Assembly (NCBI RefSeq): GCF_009659625.1
Contig: NZ_VOIW01000007.1
Coordinates: forward strand, 248,001-312,000
Direction of reading: 5' to 3'
DNA: 64,000 bases
Source: Pseudomonas haemolytica
Lineage (GTDB): Bacteria; Pseudomonadota; Gammaproteobacteria; Pseudomonadales; Pseudomonadaceae
This document shows positions 1 to 8,660 of this stretch, one piece after another. Under the pieces are notes generated by a model. It had not been told where the DNA came from, did not search any database, and worked only from the letters and a program-made list of their open reading frames with translations. The number at the start of each line of letters is the position of its first letter. The stretch's first letter is position 1. Position numbers and translations under genes: made by a program.

Positions 1-540
1 AGAATTTCCCGGTTGATCAACGGCGCGAGCATGGCGATGTCTTTGGGTGTATCCAGCAGGCGGGTCAGGCGCAGTACCGCGTCGAGCAGTGGGTGGTCGA
101 TGCGGTCAACGTACATCCCGCGGGTCGACGGGCGCGAGGGCACGCCCATCGGCCCTGCCTCTGCGATCAGGGCTGTCAGTTGCGCCGGGTCGATGTTGAT
201 GCGCACCGACAGGTTGGGGTCTTCGGCGGTGGCATCAATGATCCGCCCGGCCACGGGCATCGCCACCGAAAACACCAGGTAGTTGAGTGGGTCATAGGCA
301 AAGATTTCGTCGGCCAGGCGCACTTCCTTACTGCCGCTGGCGAGGATGCACAGCGCAGGTTCCACCAGCACCGGCATGAAATCCCGTGGCGTGTTGTGGC
401 GGTTCAGGTACAGCGAGGTGATCGCCGTGCCGTAGGAACCGTCTTCCCAGGTATGGCGGTGCACGATACTGGCCAGCTCGGCGCGTTGTTTCTCCATCTC
501 GGCATCGAGGGGAGCGGACTTTGGATTGGGCGACGGCATT
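1..540 (-). CDS. AraC-family transcriptional regulator, N-terminal part
   Basis: This gene runs off the left edge, so only its first 180 residues are visible. It begins at the ATG whose complement ends at 540. The visible part reads as the AraC-type N-terminal ligand-sensing domain: HRHTWEDGSYGTAI-like opening, a DFMPVLVEPALCIL strand stretch and the sugar-cupin-like segment ending in YLVFSVAMPVAG. The DNA-binding helix-turn-helix half would lie outside the window. Members of this subfamily usually control a neighbouring oxidoreductase or degradation gene, which cannot be seen here. The family call is good; the regulated target is unknown. Confidence 0.8.
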
Positions 541-867
541 GGGCGTCCTCTACACGCTGCTTTGATGGGCTCAGCTTAGTGGCGGCTTTTCAAATAGTGT
601 TACGTCGATTCTGCCTGATCCTTGCCTGATCCTGCGATATGTCGCGAATCAGGCAATCATGCAGGCTGTCATCTCCCTGAAACACTGGGCCTGTGCATGG
701 AATGAATCAGCGATGCCAAACGCCCTCTCTACGTTTTTCGCAGGATTGTGCAATAAGCCTGCAGGAATTGACTAACCGCACCCGCATCCACGTCGTTATC
801 TTTGATCCTGTGGCAACACGCCCCCACAGTGTTTGCCGAGCATCACTTCTCAACGGGAGAGTCGAAC
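541..867. other. Intergenic region between divergent genes
   Basis: About 330 bases separate the divergently transcribed AraC-type gene and the small monooxygenase-like gene. It must carry the promoters of both. I see no convincing sigma-54 element, no strong hairpin and no credible small gene; short open frames here lack ribosome-binding sites. Confidence 0.5.
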
Positions 868-1209
868 ATGTCCACCCCCATTCCCGCGAGCCATATGGCC
901 TTTATCCGCGCCCGTAGCGGGTGCAGCACCGAACTCGGTGCACGCTTGAGCAGTTTGATTGAACCGGGTCGCCAGGCCCAGGGTTGCCTGCAATTCTCGT
1001 TGCAGCATTCCCAGGTCGATCCCGATGTCTGGCTGGTGTCGGGGTTCTGGAGCAGCGAGCAGGCCATGAGTGCCTACTTCAGCTCTCCGGCCCTGATGAT
1101 CTTTACCGAGCTGTTGAACGACATGGTGGTCCGCAGCATGGACTTCCAGACCTTCACCGATGCATCCGCCGCACACGCCTACGGCGAGTACCTGCAACTC
1201 GCCGGTTGA
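868..1209 (+). CDS. Antibiotic biosynthesis monooxygenase (ABM)-like small protein
   Basis: A protein of 113 residues with the size and rhythm of a ferredoxin-like ABM fold: an opening beta strand (MAFIRARSG), a helix with a GCLQFSLQHSQ strand, then DVWLVSGFWSSEQAMSAYF, which matches the family's strand followed by a helix carrying a residue-range typical of ABM proteins. ABM proteins are small dimeric oxygenases or stress-linked proteins. The start at 868 is preceded by GGGAGAG at good spacing; the open frame extends further upstream without a better site. The substrate cannot be inferred. Confidence 0.65.
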   Translation: MSTPIPASHMAFIRARSGCSTELGARLSSLIEPGRQAQGCLQFSLQHSQVDPDVWLVSGFWSSEQAMSAYFSSPALMIFTELLNDMVVRSMDFQTFTDASAAHAYGEYLQLAG

Positions 1210-1250
1210 GGGTTACAATGGCCGACTTTCCATTGGCCAGGACCTGCAAC

Positions 1251-1496
1251 ATGGCACGTAGACAATTTGCCCACCACGAAGCCGTTTCCGCCGTAGTACC
1301 AGGTGAAGGGGGCTACAGCGCCGCCGTTGCCGTCAAGGCACTGGATGGCATGGGTGCACCGCAGTTTCACAAGATCCTTGATGGGCAGAAGTTCAAGACG
1401 GCTTCGGATGCCGATGATGCGGCGACGCTGCAGCTTGAGTGCCTGGTCGATGTGGACGAAGAAGGCCGACTGAGCTGGGCAACTGCTGCGAACTAA
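1251..1496 (+). CDS. Conserved hypothetical small protein
   Basis: An 81-residue protein starting MARRQFAHHEAV with no family I recognise. It has no signal peptide or membrane segment. The centre (GGYSAAVAVKALDG, then QFHKILDGQKFKTASDADDAA) could form a small alpha/beta fold, and the end is acidic (CLVDVDEEG). AGGA lies upstream of the ATG at 1251; an in-frame ATG at 1218, just after the previous stop and preceded by GAGGG, is an alternative that adds 11 residues. It probably shares a transcript with the ABM-like gene and is followed by a strong terminator. Confidence 0.6.
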   Translation: MARRQFAHHEAVSAVVPGEGGYSAAVAVKALDGMGAPQFHKILDGQKFKTASDADDAATLQLECLVDVDEEGRLSWATAAN

Positions 1497-1511
1497 ACAA
1501 CACAGATGAGC

Positions 1512-1549
1512 AAATGTGGGAGGGAGCAAGCCCCCTCCCACATTTTTAT
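1512..1549. terminator. Stem-loop of the TGTGGGAG repeat type acting as terminator
   Basis: Arms of 13 bases, 1512-1524 and 1533-1545, pair perfectly around an 8-base loop and are followed by T residues on the plus strand and A residues on the other side. It sits between the plus-strand small gene and the convergent flavin reductase gene, so it can end both transcripts. The core TGTGGGAGGG is shared with other repeats in the window. Confidence 0.75.
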
Positions 1550-1559
1550 TGCATTTCAG

Positions 1560-2192
1560 TCAGGGTTTTGTGACGCCTGGGCGGTACATCTTGAACAGCG
1601 CTTCCGGCCCCAGCTGGAAGTAATCCGCTGGGCCGCCACCGCGCAAAATCGGCTCGGCGGCAGCGGTGTCGTAGATCCCATCCTTTAGCAGCCACTTGGC
1701 AATGTGCACCGCCACCACTTCGCCCAGCACCAGCCAGCTCGGTACCAACTGCTGATCGGCGCGTTGCAGCTGGATGATCTGCGTCACCTTGCATTCGAAC
1801 GACACCGGGCTCTCGCCCACCCGTGGCACACCGACGACTTTCGAGGCCACCGGCGTAAGGCCGGATAACTCGAATTCATTCACCTCAGGCGATACCGCTG
1901 CGCAACTCTGGTTCATCTGCTCGGCCAGCGAGCGAGTGGCCAGGTTCCAAACGAATTCGCCGGTCTGTTCGATATTGTTCAGGCTGTCTTTACGCCCGAC
2001 ACTGGAAAAGCCAATGATCGGCGGGATGTAGTTGAACGCGTTGAAGAAGCTGTAGGGCGCCAGGTTCAGACGCCCTTCGCTGTCGTGTGACGAGATCCAG
2101 CCAATCGGCCGTGGGCCGACAATCGCGTTGAACGGGTCGTGGGGCAGACCGTGGCCGTTGGCGGGTTCATAGAAGTGGATATCATCGGACAT
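1560..2192 (-). CDS. Flavin reductase family (FMN-binding split barrel) protein
   Basis: A 210-residue protein of the flavin-reductase-like family. Recognisable are the opening HGLPHDPFNAIVGPRPIGWI, which matches the phosphate-binding stretch of the split-barrel FMN fold, the motif NLAPYSFFNAFNYIPPIIGFS, and later EFVWNLATRSLAEQMNQS. Such proteins bind FMN and reduce it or act on small substrates; many are of unknown specificity. AGGA precedes the ATG at 2192. It appears monocistronic, ending at the shared stem-loop at 1512-1549. Confidence 0.85.
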   Translation of the reverse strand: MSDDIHFYEPANGHGLPHDPFNAIVGPRPIGWISSHDSEGRLNLAPYSFFNAFNYIPPIIGFSSVGRKDSLNNIEQTGEFVWNLATRSLAEQMNQSCAAVSPEVNEFELSGLTPVASKVVGVPRVGESPVSFECKVTQIIQLQRADQQLVPSWLVLGEVVAVHIAKWLLKDGIYDTAAAEPILRGGGPADYFQLGPEALFKMYRPGVTKP

Positions 2193-2236
2193 GGGCCGGT
2201 CCTGCTTTGAATTTTGGGGGCGGCCATCATATCCAA

Positions 2237-2279
2237 TGTGGGAGCGAGTAAGTCGAATCGTCGCACTGCCGCTCCCACA
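2237..2279. repeat. TGTGGGAGCG-type repeat stem-loop
   Basis: Ten-base arms TGTGGGAGCG (2237-2246) and CGCTCCCACA (2270-2279) enclose a 23-base loop. It lies downstream of the permease gene and upstream of the flavin reductase gene. A T run follows only on the plus strand, so it is more likely an extragenic repeat or 3' end protector than a full terminator for the permease. Confidence 0.6.
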
Positions 2280-2299
2280 GTTTTTACCACGTCGGACAG

Positions 2300-3619
2300 T
2301 TAGTCGGTGGTAATCCGCGAATGCTTACGGGTGTCTTTCATGGTCACGTAGACCATCAGCGACACTGCGATACACGCGGTCACGTACCAGTAGTAGCCGG
2401 TCTCCATGCCGATGCTCTTGAACCACAGGGCGATGTATTCAGCGGTACCGCCGAAGATCGACACGGTCAGGGCATACGGCAGGCCCACGCCCAGGGCGCG
2501 GATTTCTGTGGGGAACAGTTCGGCTTTCACCACGGCGTTGATCGAGGTGTAGCCGCTGACGATGATCAGCGCCGCCATGATCAGGAAGAACGCGCCCCAC
2601 CAGGTCTGGATGGTGTGCAGTGTGGTGAGGATCGGTACGGTGAACAGGGTGCCGAGGATACCGAAAGCGATCAGGATCGGCCGCCGGCCAATCTTGTCCG
2701 ACAGCCCGCCGACCAGAGGCTGTATGCACATGAACAGGAACAGCGTGGCCGCCGAGATGGTGGTGGAGTCGGAGATGCTCATGCCGACGGTGTTCACCAG
2801 GTATTTCTGCATGTAGGTGGTGTAGGTGTAGAACGCCAGGGTGCCGCCCATGGTCAGGCCGACCACGGTCATCAGTTCCTTGGGGTGGCGCATCAAGGTG
2901 CGCATTGCGCTTTCCTTGGCCTTTTCCTTCTTGGTGAACGACTCGGTTTCTTCCATGCCGCGACGCAGATAAAGCGCGACCACTGCGCACAGGGCGCCGA
3001 TGGCGAACGGAATGCGCCAGCCCCAGGCGTACAGCTGCTCGGTGGTCAGCAATTGTTGCAGCACGATCAGCACCGCCAGCGCGATGAGCTGGCCGGAGAT
3101 CAGGGTCACGTACTGGAAGCTGGAGTAGAAGCCGCGACGTTCCTTGGTCGCCATCTCGCTGAGGTAAGTGGCGGAGGTGCCGTATTCGCCACCGACCGAC
3201 AGGCCCTGCAGCAAGCGGGCAAACACCAGCAGGATCGGCGCGCCGATACCAATCATTTCATAGCCTGGGCTCAGGGCAATCAGCAGTGAGCCGAAGCACA
3301 TCAGGTATACCGAGGCCATCAGGGCTTTTTTACGTCCGACTTTGTCGGCGTACAGCCCCATCAGCCAGCCGCCGATCGGGCGCATCAGGAAGCCTACGGC
3401 GAAGATCGCGGCGGTGTTGAGCAATTGGGCGGTGGTGTCGCCTTTGGGGAAAAAGGTCTTGGCGAAGTACAGTGAGAAGGCGGCGTAGACGTACCAGTCG
3501 TACCACTCGACCATGTTGCCGACCGATCCGCTGAAGATCGACTTGATCCGGCTGGAGGTGGTGCGTCCCTGCGTTTTTTCTGCCGTCGATCCAAGAGGCA
3601 AGGTGTTGGAGTTATCCAT
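2300..3619 (-). CDS. kgtP: 2-oxoglutarate (alpha-ketoglutarate) permease, MHS family of MFS
   Basis: A 439-residue inner-membrane transporter with about 12 membrane segments. The N-terminal SVGNMVEWYDWYVYA and the loop 2-3 motif LYADKVGRKKAL are characteristic of metabolite:H+ symporters; RLLQGLSVGGEYG and the second-half copy GGLSDKIGRRPI are also present. The closest known group imports 2-oxoglutarate by proton symport. The ATG at 3619 is chosen because AAGGA lies 7 bases before it; an ATG at 3634 lacks this. A sigma-54 promoter and two dyads precede it, and the adjacent MifSR/DctBD-like pair is the probable controller, as in other pseudomonads. Confidence 0.88.
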   Translation of the reverse strand: MDNSNTLPLGSTAEKTQGRTTSSRIKSIFSGSVGNMVEWYDWYVYAAFSLYFAKTFFPKGDTTAQLLNTAAIFAVGFLMRPIGGWLMGLYADKVGRKKALMASVYLMCFGSLLIALSPGYEMIGIGAPILLVFARLLQGLSVGGEYGTSATYLSEMATKERRGFYSSFQYVTLISGQLIALAVLIVLQQLLTTEQLYAWGWRIPFAIGALCAVVALYLRRGMEETESFTKKEKAKESAMRTLMRHPKELMTVVGLTMGGTLAFYTYTTYMQKYLVNTVGMSISDSTTISAATLFLFMCIQPLVGGLSDKIGRRPILIAFGILGTLFTVPILTTLHTIQTWWGAFFLIMAALIIVSGYTSINAVVKAELFPTEIRALGVGLPYALTVSIFGGTAEYIALWFKSIGMETGYYWYVTACIAVSLMVYVTMKDTRKHSRITTD

Positions 3620-3680
3620 TGAAGGATCCTTCATCTAGTTGTTTTTATGGAGCGGCGCGAACGCAGCCTGATTCGGCTAT

Positions 3681-3696
3681 AGCAGGAGCTGTGCCA
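3681..3696 (-). promoter_or_regulatory. Sigma-54 (-24/-12) promoter of the permease gene
   Basis: On the minus strand the sequence TGGCACAGCTCCTGCT reproduces the RpoN consensus TGGCAC-N5-TTGC with one change, and the GG and GC doublets have the required 10-base separation. It lies about 62 bases upstream of the permease start, leaving a leader of about 50 bases. The neighbouring gene encodes a sigma-54 activator, which supports the call. Confidence 0.85.
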
Positions 3697-3739
3697 GGTA
3701 GATGAGGGCCCGGAATAGACGGGTTGCAAGATTTTTTTG

Positions 3740-3753
3740 AGCGGAAATTCGCT
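3740..3753. promoter_or_regulatory. Upstream activator dyad, promoter-proximal copy
   Basis: AGCGGAAATTCGCT is a near-perfect palindrome (one mismatch) 44 bases upstream of the -24 element. It repeats the perfect dyad at 3772-3785 with a centre-to-centre distance of 32 bases, about three helical turns, as expected for paired enhancer sites of a sigma-54 activator. Confidence 0.7.
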
Positions 3754-3771
3754 GATGGTTTTGAGGTGGTG

Positions 3772-3785
3772 AGCGGAAATCCGCT
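3772..3785. promoter_or_regulatory. Upstream activator dyad, promoter-distal copy
   Basis: AGCGGAAATCCGCT is a perfect palindrome (six-base arms, two-base centre). With the copy at 3740-3753 it probably forms the enhancer bound by the response regulator encoded at 3904-5229. Confidence 0.7.
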
Positions 3786-3800
3786 TATGGCTGCTGGCCC

Positions 3801-3874
3801 CTTCGCGAGCAAGCCCGCTCCCACACTTGAATGTATTCACAAATCGAAATGTGGGAGCGGGCTTGCTCGCGAAG
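3801..3874. repeat. Paired extragenic repeat (25-base perfect inverted arms)
   Basis: Positions 3801-3825 and 3850-3874 are exact reverse complements, each ending in the TGTGGGAGCGGGCTTGCTCG core typical of fluorescent Pseudomonas, around a 24-base spacer. The pair sits between the permease promoter region and the 3' end of the response regulator gene, where it could also stop the regulator transcript. Confidence 0.8.
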
Positions 3875-3903
3875 ACGTCCTTACAATCGCTACATAAGCT
3901 AGG

Positions 3904-5229
3904 TCAGAGAAATGTTTCCCGCACCAACCCATGCCGCTGCATCTTTTCATTAAGCGTGCGGCGCGGCAGTTGCAGCTCGGCCAGCACCGCCTTGATATCG
4001 CCTCTATGCCGAGTCAACGCAGCTTTCAGGCAATGCGCCTCAAACGCCTCCTGCTGCGCCGCCAGCGATTGCCCGGCTTCGATCTCTTCCGGTTCCGGCT
4101 CGCCCAGCCCCAGCACCTGACGTTCAGCGACGTTGGCCAGTTCGCGTACGTTACCCGGCCAGTCATGGCTGAGCAGGCGCCCCAGCTGCGGCCCACTCAA
4201 GGGCTCGACATGGCGGCCCAAACGCTCGGCAGCACTGTGCGCAAAATGTTCATACAGCAACGGGATATCTTCGCGACGCTCACGCAACGGCGGCAAGCGC
4301 AGTTGTGCGACGTTCAGGCGATAGGCCAGGTCTTCACGAAATCGCCCGGCGCGAGCCTCTTCCAACAAGTCCGGTTTGGTGGCGGCAATGATGCGCAGAT
4401 CCACATGAATGCTTTGGTTGGATCCCAACCGCTCCAGCTTCTGTTCCTGCAACACCCGCAGCAATTTGACTTGCTGGGCCAGGGGCATGCTTTCGATTTC
4501 ATCCAGGAACAGCGTGCCACCGTGGGCGTATTCCAATTTGCCGATGCGCTTGCCCTGGGCGCCGGTAAACGCACCGCTTTCGTGGCCGAACAACTCGGCT
4601 TCAAATAGCTGCTCGGGGATGGCTGCACAATTGAGCGCCACAAACGGCTTCTTGGCCCGCGGGCCAAAATCATGCAGGCAGCGAGCGACCAGCTCCTTAC
4701 CGCTGCCGGTCTCGCCACGGATCAACACGTTAACCGGCAAGGTCGCGAGGTCCAGCACCTGGCGGCGCAGGTTCTGCAAACTGCGCGATACCCCCAGCAG
4801 GCTGGATTCCAGTTGTGCACGGTGATCGGCCTGTTGGTGAAGGCGGCGGTTTTCCAGGATCAGGCCGCGCTTGTCCAGCGCCCGGCGCAGGCTGTTGAGC
4901 AGGGCATCCGGGCTGAAGGGTTTTTCCAGGAAGTCATAGGCACCGTCGCGCATGGCTTCGACGGCCATCGGCACGTCGCCATGGCCAGTGAGCAGAATCA
5001 CCGGCAAGTCGGCATCCCGCCGCTGTACCTCGGCCAGCAGCTCAAGGCCGCTGAGCCCGGGCATGCGAACGTCGCTCAAAATTACCCCGGGAAAGTCCTT
5101 GGGCAGTTGTGCCAGGCACTCTTCGGCGCGGCTGAACAGCTGCACCTCAAACCCCGACAGGCTCAGCCATTGCTCGACGGCCGTGCGAATGCTGGCTTCG
5201 TCATCGACCACAATCACTGCGTTCAACAT
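3904..5229 (-). CDS. mifR: Sigma-54-dependent response regulator, DctD/MifR type
   Basis: A 441-residue NtrC-class regulator. The receiver domain (about 1-120) has the acidic pair D9-D10 and the phosphoacceptor D53 in LSDVRMPG. The AAA+ domain has Walker A GETGSGKE at 172-179, the sigma-54-contacting GAFTGA loop and GGTLFLDEI as Walker B. The C-terminus carries a Fis-like helix-turn-helix (RGDIKAVLAELQLPRRTLNEK ends the domain). GGAG precedes the ATG and only 2 bases separate it from the sensor gene. It should activate the nearby 2-oxoglutarate permease promoter; the symbol follows the P. aeruginosa system and could equally be a dctD paralogue. Confidence 0.87.
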   Translation of the reverse strand: MLNAVIVVDDEASIRTAVEQWLSLSGFEVQLFSRAEECLAQLPKDFPGVILSDVRMPGLSGLELLAEVQRRDADLPVILLTGHGDVPMAVEAMRDGAYDFLEKPFSPDALLNSLRRALDKRGLILENRRLHQQADHRAQLESSLLGVSRSLQNLRRQVLDLATLPVNVLIRGETGSGKELVARCLHDFGPRAKKPFVALNCAAIPEQLFEAELFGHESGAFTGAQGKRIGKLEYAHGGTLFLDEIESMPLAQQVKLLRVLQEQKLERLGSNQSIHVDLRIIAATKPDLLEEARAGRFREDLAYRLNVAQLRLPPLRERREDIPLLYEHFAHSAAERLGRHVEPLSGPQLGRLLSHDWPGNVRELANVAERQVLGLGEPEPEEIEAGQSLAAQQEAFEAHCLKAALTRHRGDIKAVLAELQLPRRTLNEKMQRHGLVRETFL

Positions 5230-5231
5230 GG

Positions 5232-6989
5232 CTATGGCGTCTCCAGTGCAATCGGCAAGGTCAGGGTAAATACCGCGCCGTCACCACGGTTACCGGCGCT
5301 CAGGCGCCCGCCCAATTCATGCACGATAGCGTAGGACACCGCCAGCCCCAAGCCGAGGCCGTCACCCACCGGTTTGGTGGTGAAGAACGGGTCGAACACG
5401 CTGTTCAAGTGTTCTTCGGCGATGCCACCGCCGCTGTCGCTGACGGTCAGTTGCCACAGCTGCTGATCGGCGTGCAGGCGGATTTCCAGGCGCTTGCGTG
5501 GTTTGGCGGCCATGGCGTCGAGGGCGTTGCGCAGCAGATTGATCAGCACCTGTTCCAGTCGAATTGCGTCGCCGCGTACCCAGGCCGGGCGTGTCAGGTC
5601 CAGCACTACGCCGATGGTTTCATCGCGCAGGCGCGCATCCAGCAGGTGCAGGGATTGGTCGACCACGGTGGCCAGGTCCAGGCGTTCGCGCAGGCCGCTG
5701 GGGCTTTTACGTGCAAAAGTCTTGAGGTGGCCGGTGAGCGCGGCCATGCGCGTGAGCATGTCGTCCAGCGGCGTGAGCGCCTTGTAGGCATCGTCCACCC
5801 GGCCGTGGTCGAGCAACAGCCGCAGCGTCGCCAATTGCATGCGTTGGGCTGTCAGTGGTTGGTTGATCTCATGGGCGAGGGCGGCGGACATCTGCCCCAG
5901 TGCCGCCAGCTTGGCCGACTGCACCAGGCCATCCTGGGCGGTGCGCAGCGCCTGGGTACGCTCTTCCACAAGCTGTTCCAACTCTTCGCGGCTGCGCTGA
6001 CGCAAGCGGGCCAGGCGCCAGCGTTGGCTGAGAAACAGCACCAGGAACACCAGCGCCAGCCAGGAACCGGCAGCCGCCAGGCCGGCATTGCGTTGGTCTT
6101 CAAAGGCGAACTGGGGTTTGCGCAGCAGATGCAGGGTCCAGCCTTCGGCCTTGAGTGGCAGGGATTCCCAGATGTAATTAGCGTTGCCATCGGGGCCGTT
6201 GACCCGCACCAGAAGGCTGTTTTCGTCGAAGTGCTGGAGGGTGTTGGTTTCCAGCGGTTGCAGCTGTTTCTTGTCGTATTGACGGGTGGCCTTGAGTTCA
6301 GCCAGGTCGCTCTCTGACAGCGGCCGCAGGTTGCGATAACGCCAGCCTGGCTGGTTGGCAATAAACACAATGCCGCGCGCATCGCTGACCAGCAGCAAGT
6401 CATTACCCTGGGCCCATTCGCGTTCCAGTTCTGGGAATTCCAGCTTGACCACCATGGCGCCGAGGAACTGTTCGTGTTCATCGACCACCGCGCTGGAGAG
6501 GAAGTAACCCGGAATGCCAGTGGTCACCCCCACCGCATAAAAGCGCCCGGTGCCTTGGCTGAGGGTCTGGCTGAAGTACGGTCGAAACGCGTAGTTGTGC
6601 CCCACATAACTGCTGGGCAGGTTCCAGTTGCTGGCGGCCACTGCCAGGCCGGTGCGGTCCATCAGTTCCAGGGTCGAGGACTGGGCGGCGCCGTTGATGC
6701 GTTCGAGCTTGCGATTGAGCACGTCCTGGGTGGTGCTATCCAGTGGGCCCTTCAAGGCGCGGATCATTTCCGAGTCCAGGGCCAGCACGGCGGGCAGGGC
6801 ACGGTAGCGTTCGATCAGGGTGTGCAGCGAGTTGGCGTATAACGCCAGCTGTTGATTGGCACGAGCGGCGTCATCCACCAAGGCTTGGCGTTCGGCATGA
6901 CGCGTGGCCAAGGCAGCGGCCAGCACCGCACCGGCGATGATCAACAGCGAGTAAAAGGTCAGACGCAGAGGGCGAGGGATCACGATCAT
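5232..6989 (-). CDS. mifS: Sensor histidine kinase, DctB/MifS type
   Basis: A membrane sensor kinase of 585 residues from the chosen start. The first membrane segment (LTFYSLLIIAGAVLAAAL) leads into a large periplasmic PDC/dCache-type sensor with RPYFSQTLSQGTGRFYAVG, the usual dicarboxylate-sensor signature. A second membrane segment (GSWLALVFLVLFLSQ) is followed by a short coiled coil, the phosphoacceptor H373 in AHEINQPL, N box LINLLRNALDAM and glycine boxes (SDSGGGIAEEH; GLGLGLAVS). Start choice is uncertain: ATG at 6989 gives the normal N-terminus, while frames extend to 7031 and 7073. It phosphorylates the adjacent response regulator. Confidence 0.82.
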   Translation of the reverse strand: MIVIPRPLRLTFYSLLIIAGAVLAAALATRHAERQALVDDAARANQQLALYANSLHTLIERYRALPAVLALDSEMIRALKGPLDSTTQDVLNRKLERINGAAQSSTLELMDRTGLAVAASNWNLPSSYVGHNYAFRPYFSQTLSQGTGRFYAVGVTTGIPGYFLSSAVVDEHEQFLGAMVVKLEFPELEREWAQGNDLLLVSDARGIVFIANQPGWRYRNLRPLSESDLAELKATRQYDKKQLQPLETNTLQHFDENSLLVRVNGPDGNANYIWESLPLKAEGWTLHLLRKPQFAFEDQRNAGLAAAGSWLALVFLVLFLSQRWRLARLRQRSREELEQLVEERTQALRTAQDGLVQSAKLAALGQMSAALAHEINQPLTAQRMQLATLRLLLDHGRVDDAYKALTPLDDMLTRMAALTGHLKTFARKSPSGLRERLDLATVVDQSLHLLDARLRDETIGVVLDLTRPAWVRGDAIRLEQVLINLLRNALDAMAAKPRKRLEIRLHADQQLWQLTVSDSGGGIAEEHLNSVFDPFFTTKPVGDGLGLGLAVSYAIVHELGGRLSAGNRGDGAVFTLTLPIALETP

Positions 6990-7080
6990 ACGATGATGAA
7001 CAAGCGCGGTAAGGGGCGAGCACCATACCATGAGCCGGACTGCATTTTGTGGTGTAGGAGCAAGCGCCTTCACCCCAATA

Positions 7081-7118
7081 AAAAAGGCGACTGGGCCGTG
7101 GGGCCGCAGTCGCCTTTA
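7081..7118 (-). terminator. Rho-independent terminator of the fumarase gene
   Basis: Eleven-base arms AAAGGCGACTG (7083-7093) and CAGTCGCCTTT (7107-7117) form a GC-rich stem; on the minus strand a run of T follows at 7086-7080. It lies 20 bases past the fumarase stop. Confidence 0.85.
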
Positions 7119-7136
7119 TGCGTGTGGAAAAAGTGC

Positions 7137-8660
7137 TTACTGCACTTCTACCGCCAGGCTCTCACTGATCTTTTTCTGCCAGATGGCAGGACCGGTGATG
7201 TGTACCGACTCACCCTTGCTGTCTACTGCAACGGTGACCGGCATGTCTTTCACGTCGAACTCGTAGATGGCTTCCATGCCCAGTTCGGCGAACGCCACTA
7301 CACGCGACTTCTTGATGGCTTGCGCCACCAGGTAAGCGGCGCCGCCCACGGCCATCAGGTACACGGCCTTGTGGTCCTTGATCGCTTCGATGGCGGTCGG
7401 GCCGCGCTCGGATTTGCCGATCATGCCCAACAGGCCGGTTTGCTCGAGGATCTGGCGGGTGAACTTGTCCATTCGCGTCGCGGTGGTCGGGCCAGCCGGG
7501 CCAACCACTTCTTCGCGCACCGGATCAACCGGGCCTACGTAGTAGATAAAGCGGCCCTTGAGGTCGACCGGCAAGGTTTCGCCCTTGTTCAGCATCTCGA
7601 CCATGCGCTTGTGTGCGGCGTCGCGGCCGGTGAGCATCTTGCCGTTGAGAAGTACGGTTTCGCCCGGCTTCCAGCTCTGCACTTCTTCCGGGGTCAGGGT
7701 GTCGAGGTTGACGCGACGGGCCGACGGGCCGGCTTCCCAGACGATTTCCGGGTAGGCGTCCAACGATGGCGCTTCCAGCGACGCCGGGCCCGAACCGTCG
7801 AGCACGAAGTGCGCGTGACGGGTGGCGGCGCAGTTGGGGATCATGCACACCGGCAAGGAGGCGGCGTGGGTCGGATAGTCCATGATCTTCACGTCGAGCA
7901 CGGTGGTCAGGCCACCCAGGCCCTGGGCGCCGATGCCCAGTTGGTTGACCTTCTCGAACAGCTCCAGGCGCATCTCTTCGATACGGTTCTGTGGGCCGCG
8001 CTTTTTCAGCTCGTGGATGTCGATGGATTCCATCAACACTTCCTTGGCCATCACCGCGGCCTTCTCGGCGGTACCACCGATGCCGATGCCGAGCATGCCC
8101 GGTGGGCACCAGCCGGCGCCCATGGTCGGAACGGTCTTGAGCACCCAGTCGACGATCGAGTCGGACGGGTTGAGCATGGCCATTTTCGACTTGTTCTCGG
8201 AACCGCCGCCCTTGGCTGCCACGTCCACTTCCACGGTGTTACCCGGGACGATGGAGTAGTGGATCACCGCAGGGGTGTTGTCCTTGGTGTTCTTGCGCGC
8301 GCCTGCCGGGTCGGCGAGGATCGAGGCGCGCAGGACGTTTTCCGGCAGGTTGTAGGCGCGACGCACGCCTTCGTTGATCATGTCGTCCAGGCCCATGGTG
8401 GCGCCGTCCCAGCGTACATCCATGCCTACGCGCACGAACACGGTGACGATACCGGTGTCCTGGCAGATCGGGCGGTGGCCGGTGGCGCACATGCGCGAGT
8501 TGATCAGGATCTGGGCGATGGAGTCACGGGCCGCCGGCGATTCTTCGCGCAGGTAGGCTTCGTGCATGGCCTGGATGAAGTCAACGGGGTGGTAGTAGGA
8601 AATGAATTGCAGGGCGTCGGCAACGCTCTGAATCAGGTCGTCTTGCTTGATCACGGTCAT
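7137..8660 (-). CDS. fumA: Fumarate hydratase class I (4Fe-4S)
   Basis: A 507-residue iron-sulfur fumarase that interconverts fumarate and malate in the TCA cycle. The three cluster cysteines are visible at C66 (RPICQDTG), C185 (GWCPPGMLG) and C277 (IPNCAATRH), with spacing like that of E. coli FumA. The alpha domain (first about 300 residues) and the C-terminal beta domain (GRFIYYVGPVDPV, GPAGPTTATRMD) are fused as usual for the long form. AGGAG lies 9 bases before the ATG at 8660, which is preferred to an ATG at 8687. Class I enzymes are oxygen- and iron-sensitive. Confidence 0.95.
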   Translation of the reverse strand: MTVIKQDDLIQSVADALQFISYYHPVDFIQAMHEAYLREESPAARDSIAQILINSRMCATGHRPICQDTGIVTVFVRVGMDVRWDGATMGLDDMINEGVRRAYNLPENVLRASILADPAGARKNTKDNTPAVIHYSIVPGNTVEVDVAAKGGGSENKSKMAMLNPSDSIVDWVLKTVPTMGAGWCPPGMLGIGIGGTAEKAAVMAKEVLMESIDIHELKKRGPQNRIEEMRLELFEKVNQLGIGAQGLGGLTTVLDVKIMDYPTHAASLPVCMIPNCAATRHAHFVLDGSGPASLEAPSLDAYPEIVWEAGPSARRVNLDTLTPEEVQSWKPGETVLLNGKMLTGRDAAHKRMVEMLNKGETLPVDLKGRFIYYVGPVDPVREEVVGPAGPTTATRMDKFTRQILEQTGLLGMIGKSERGPTAIEAIKDHKAVYLMAVGGAAYLVAQAIKKSRVVAFAELGMEAIYEFDVKDMPVTVAVDSKGESVHITGPAIWQKKISESLAVEVQ

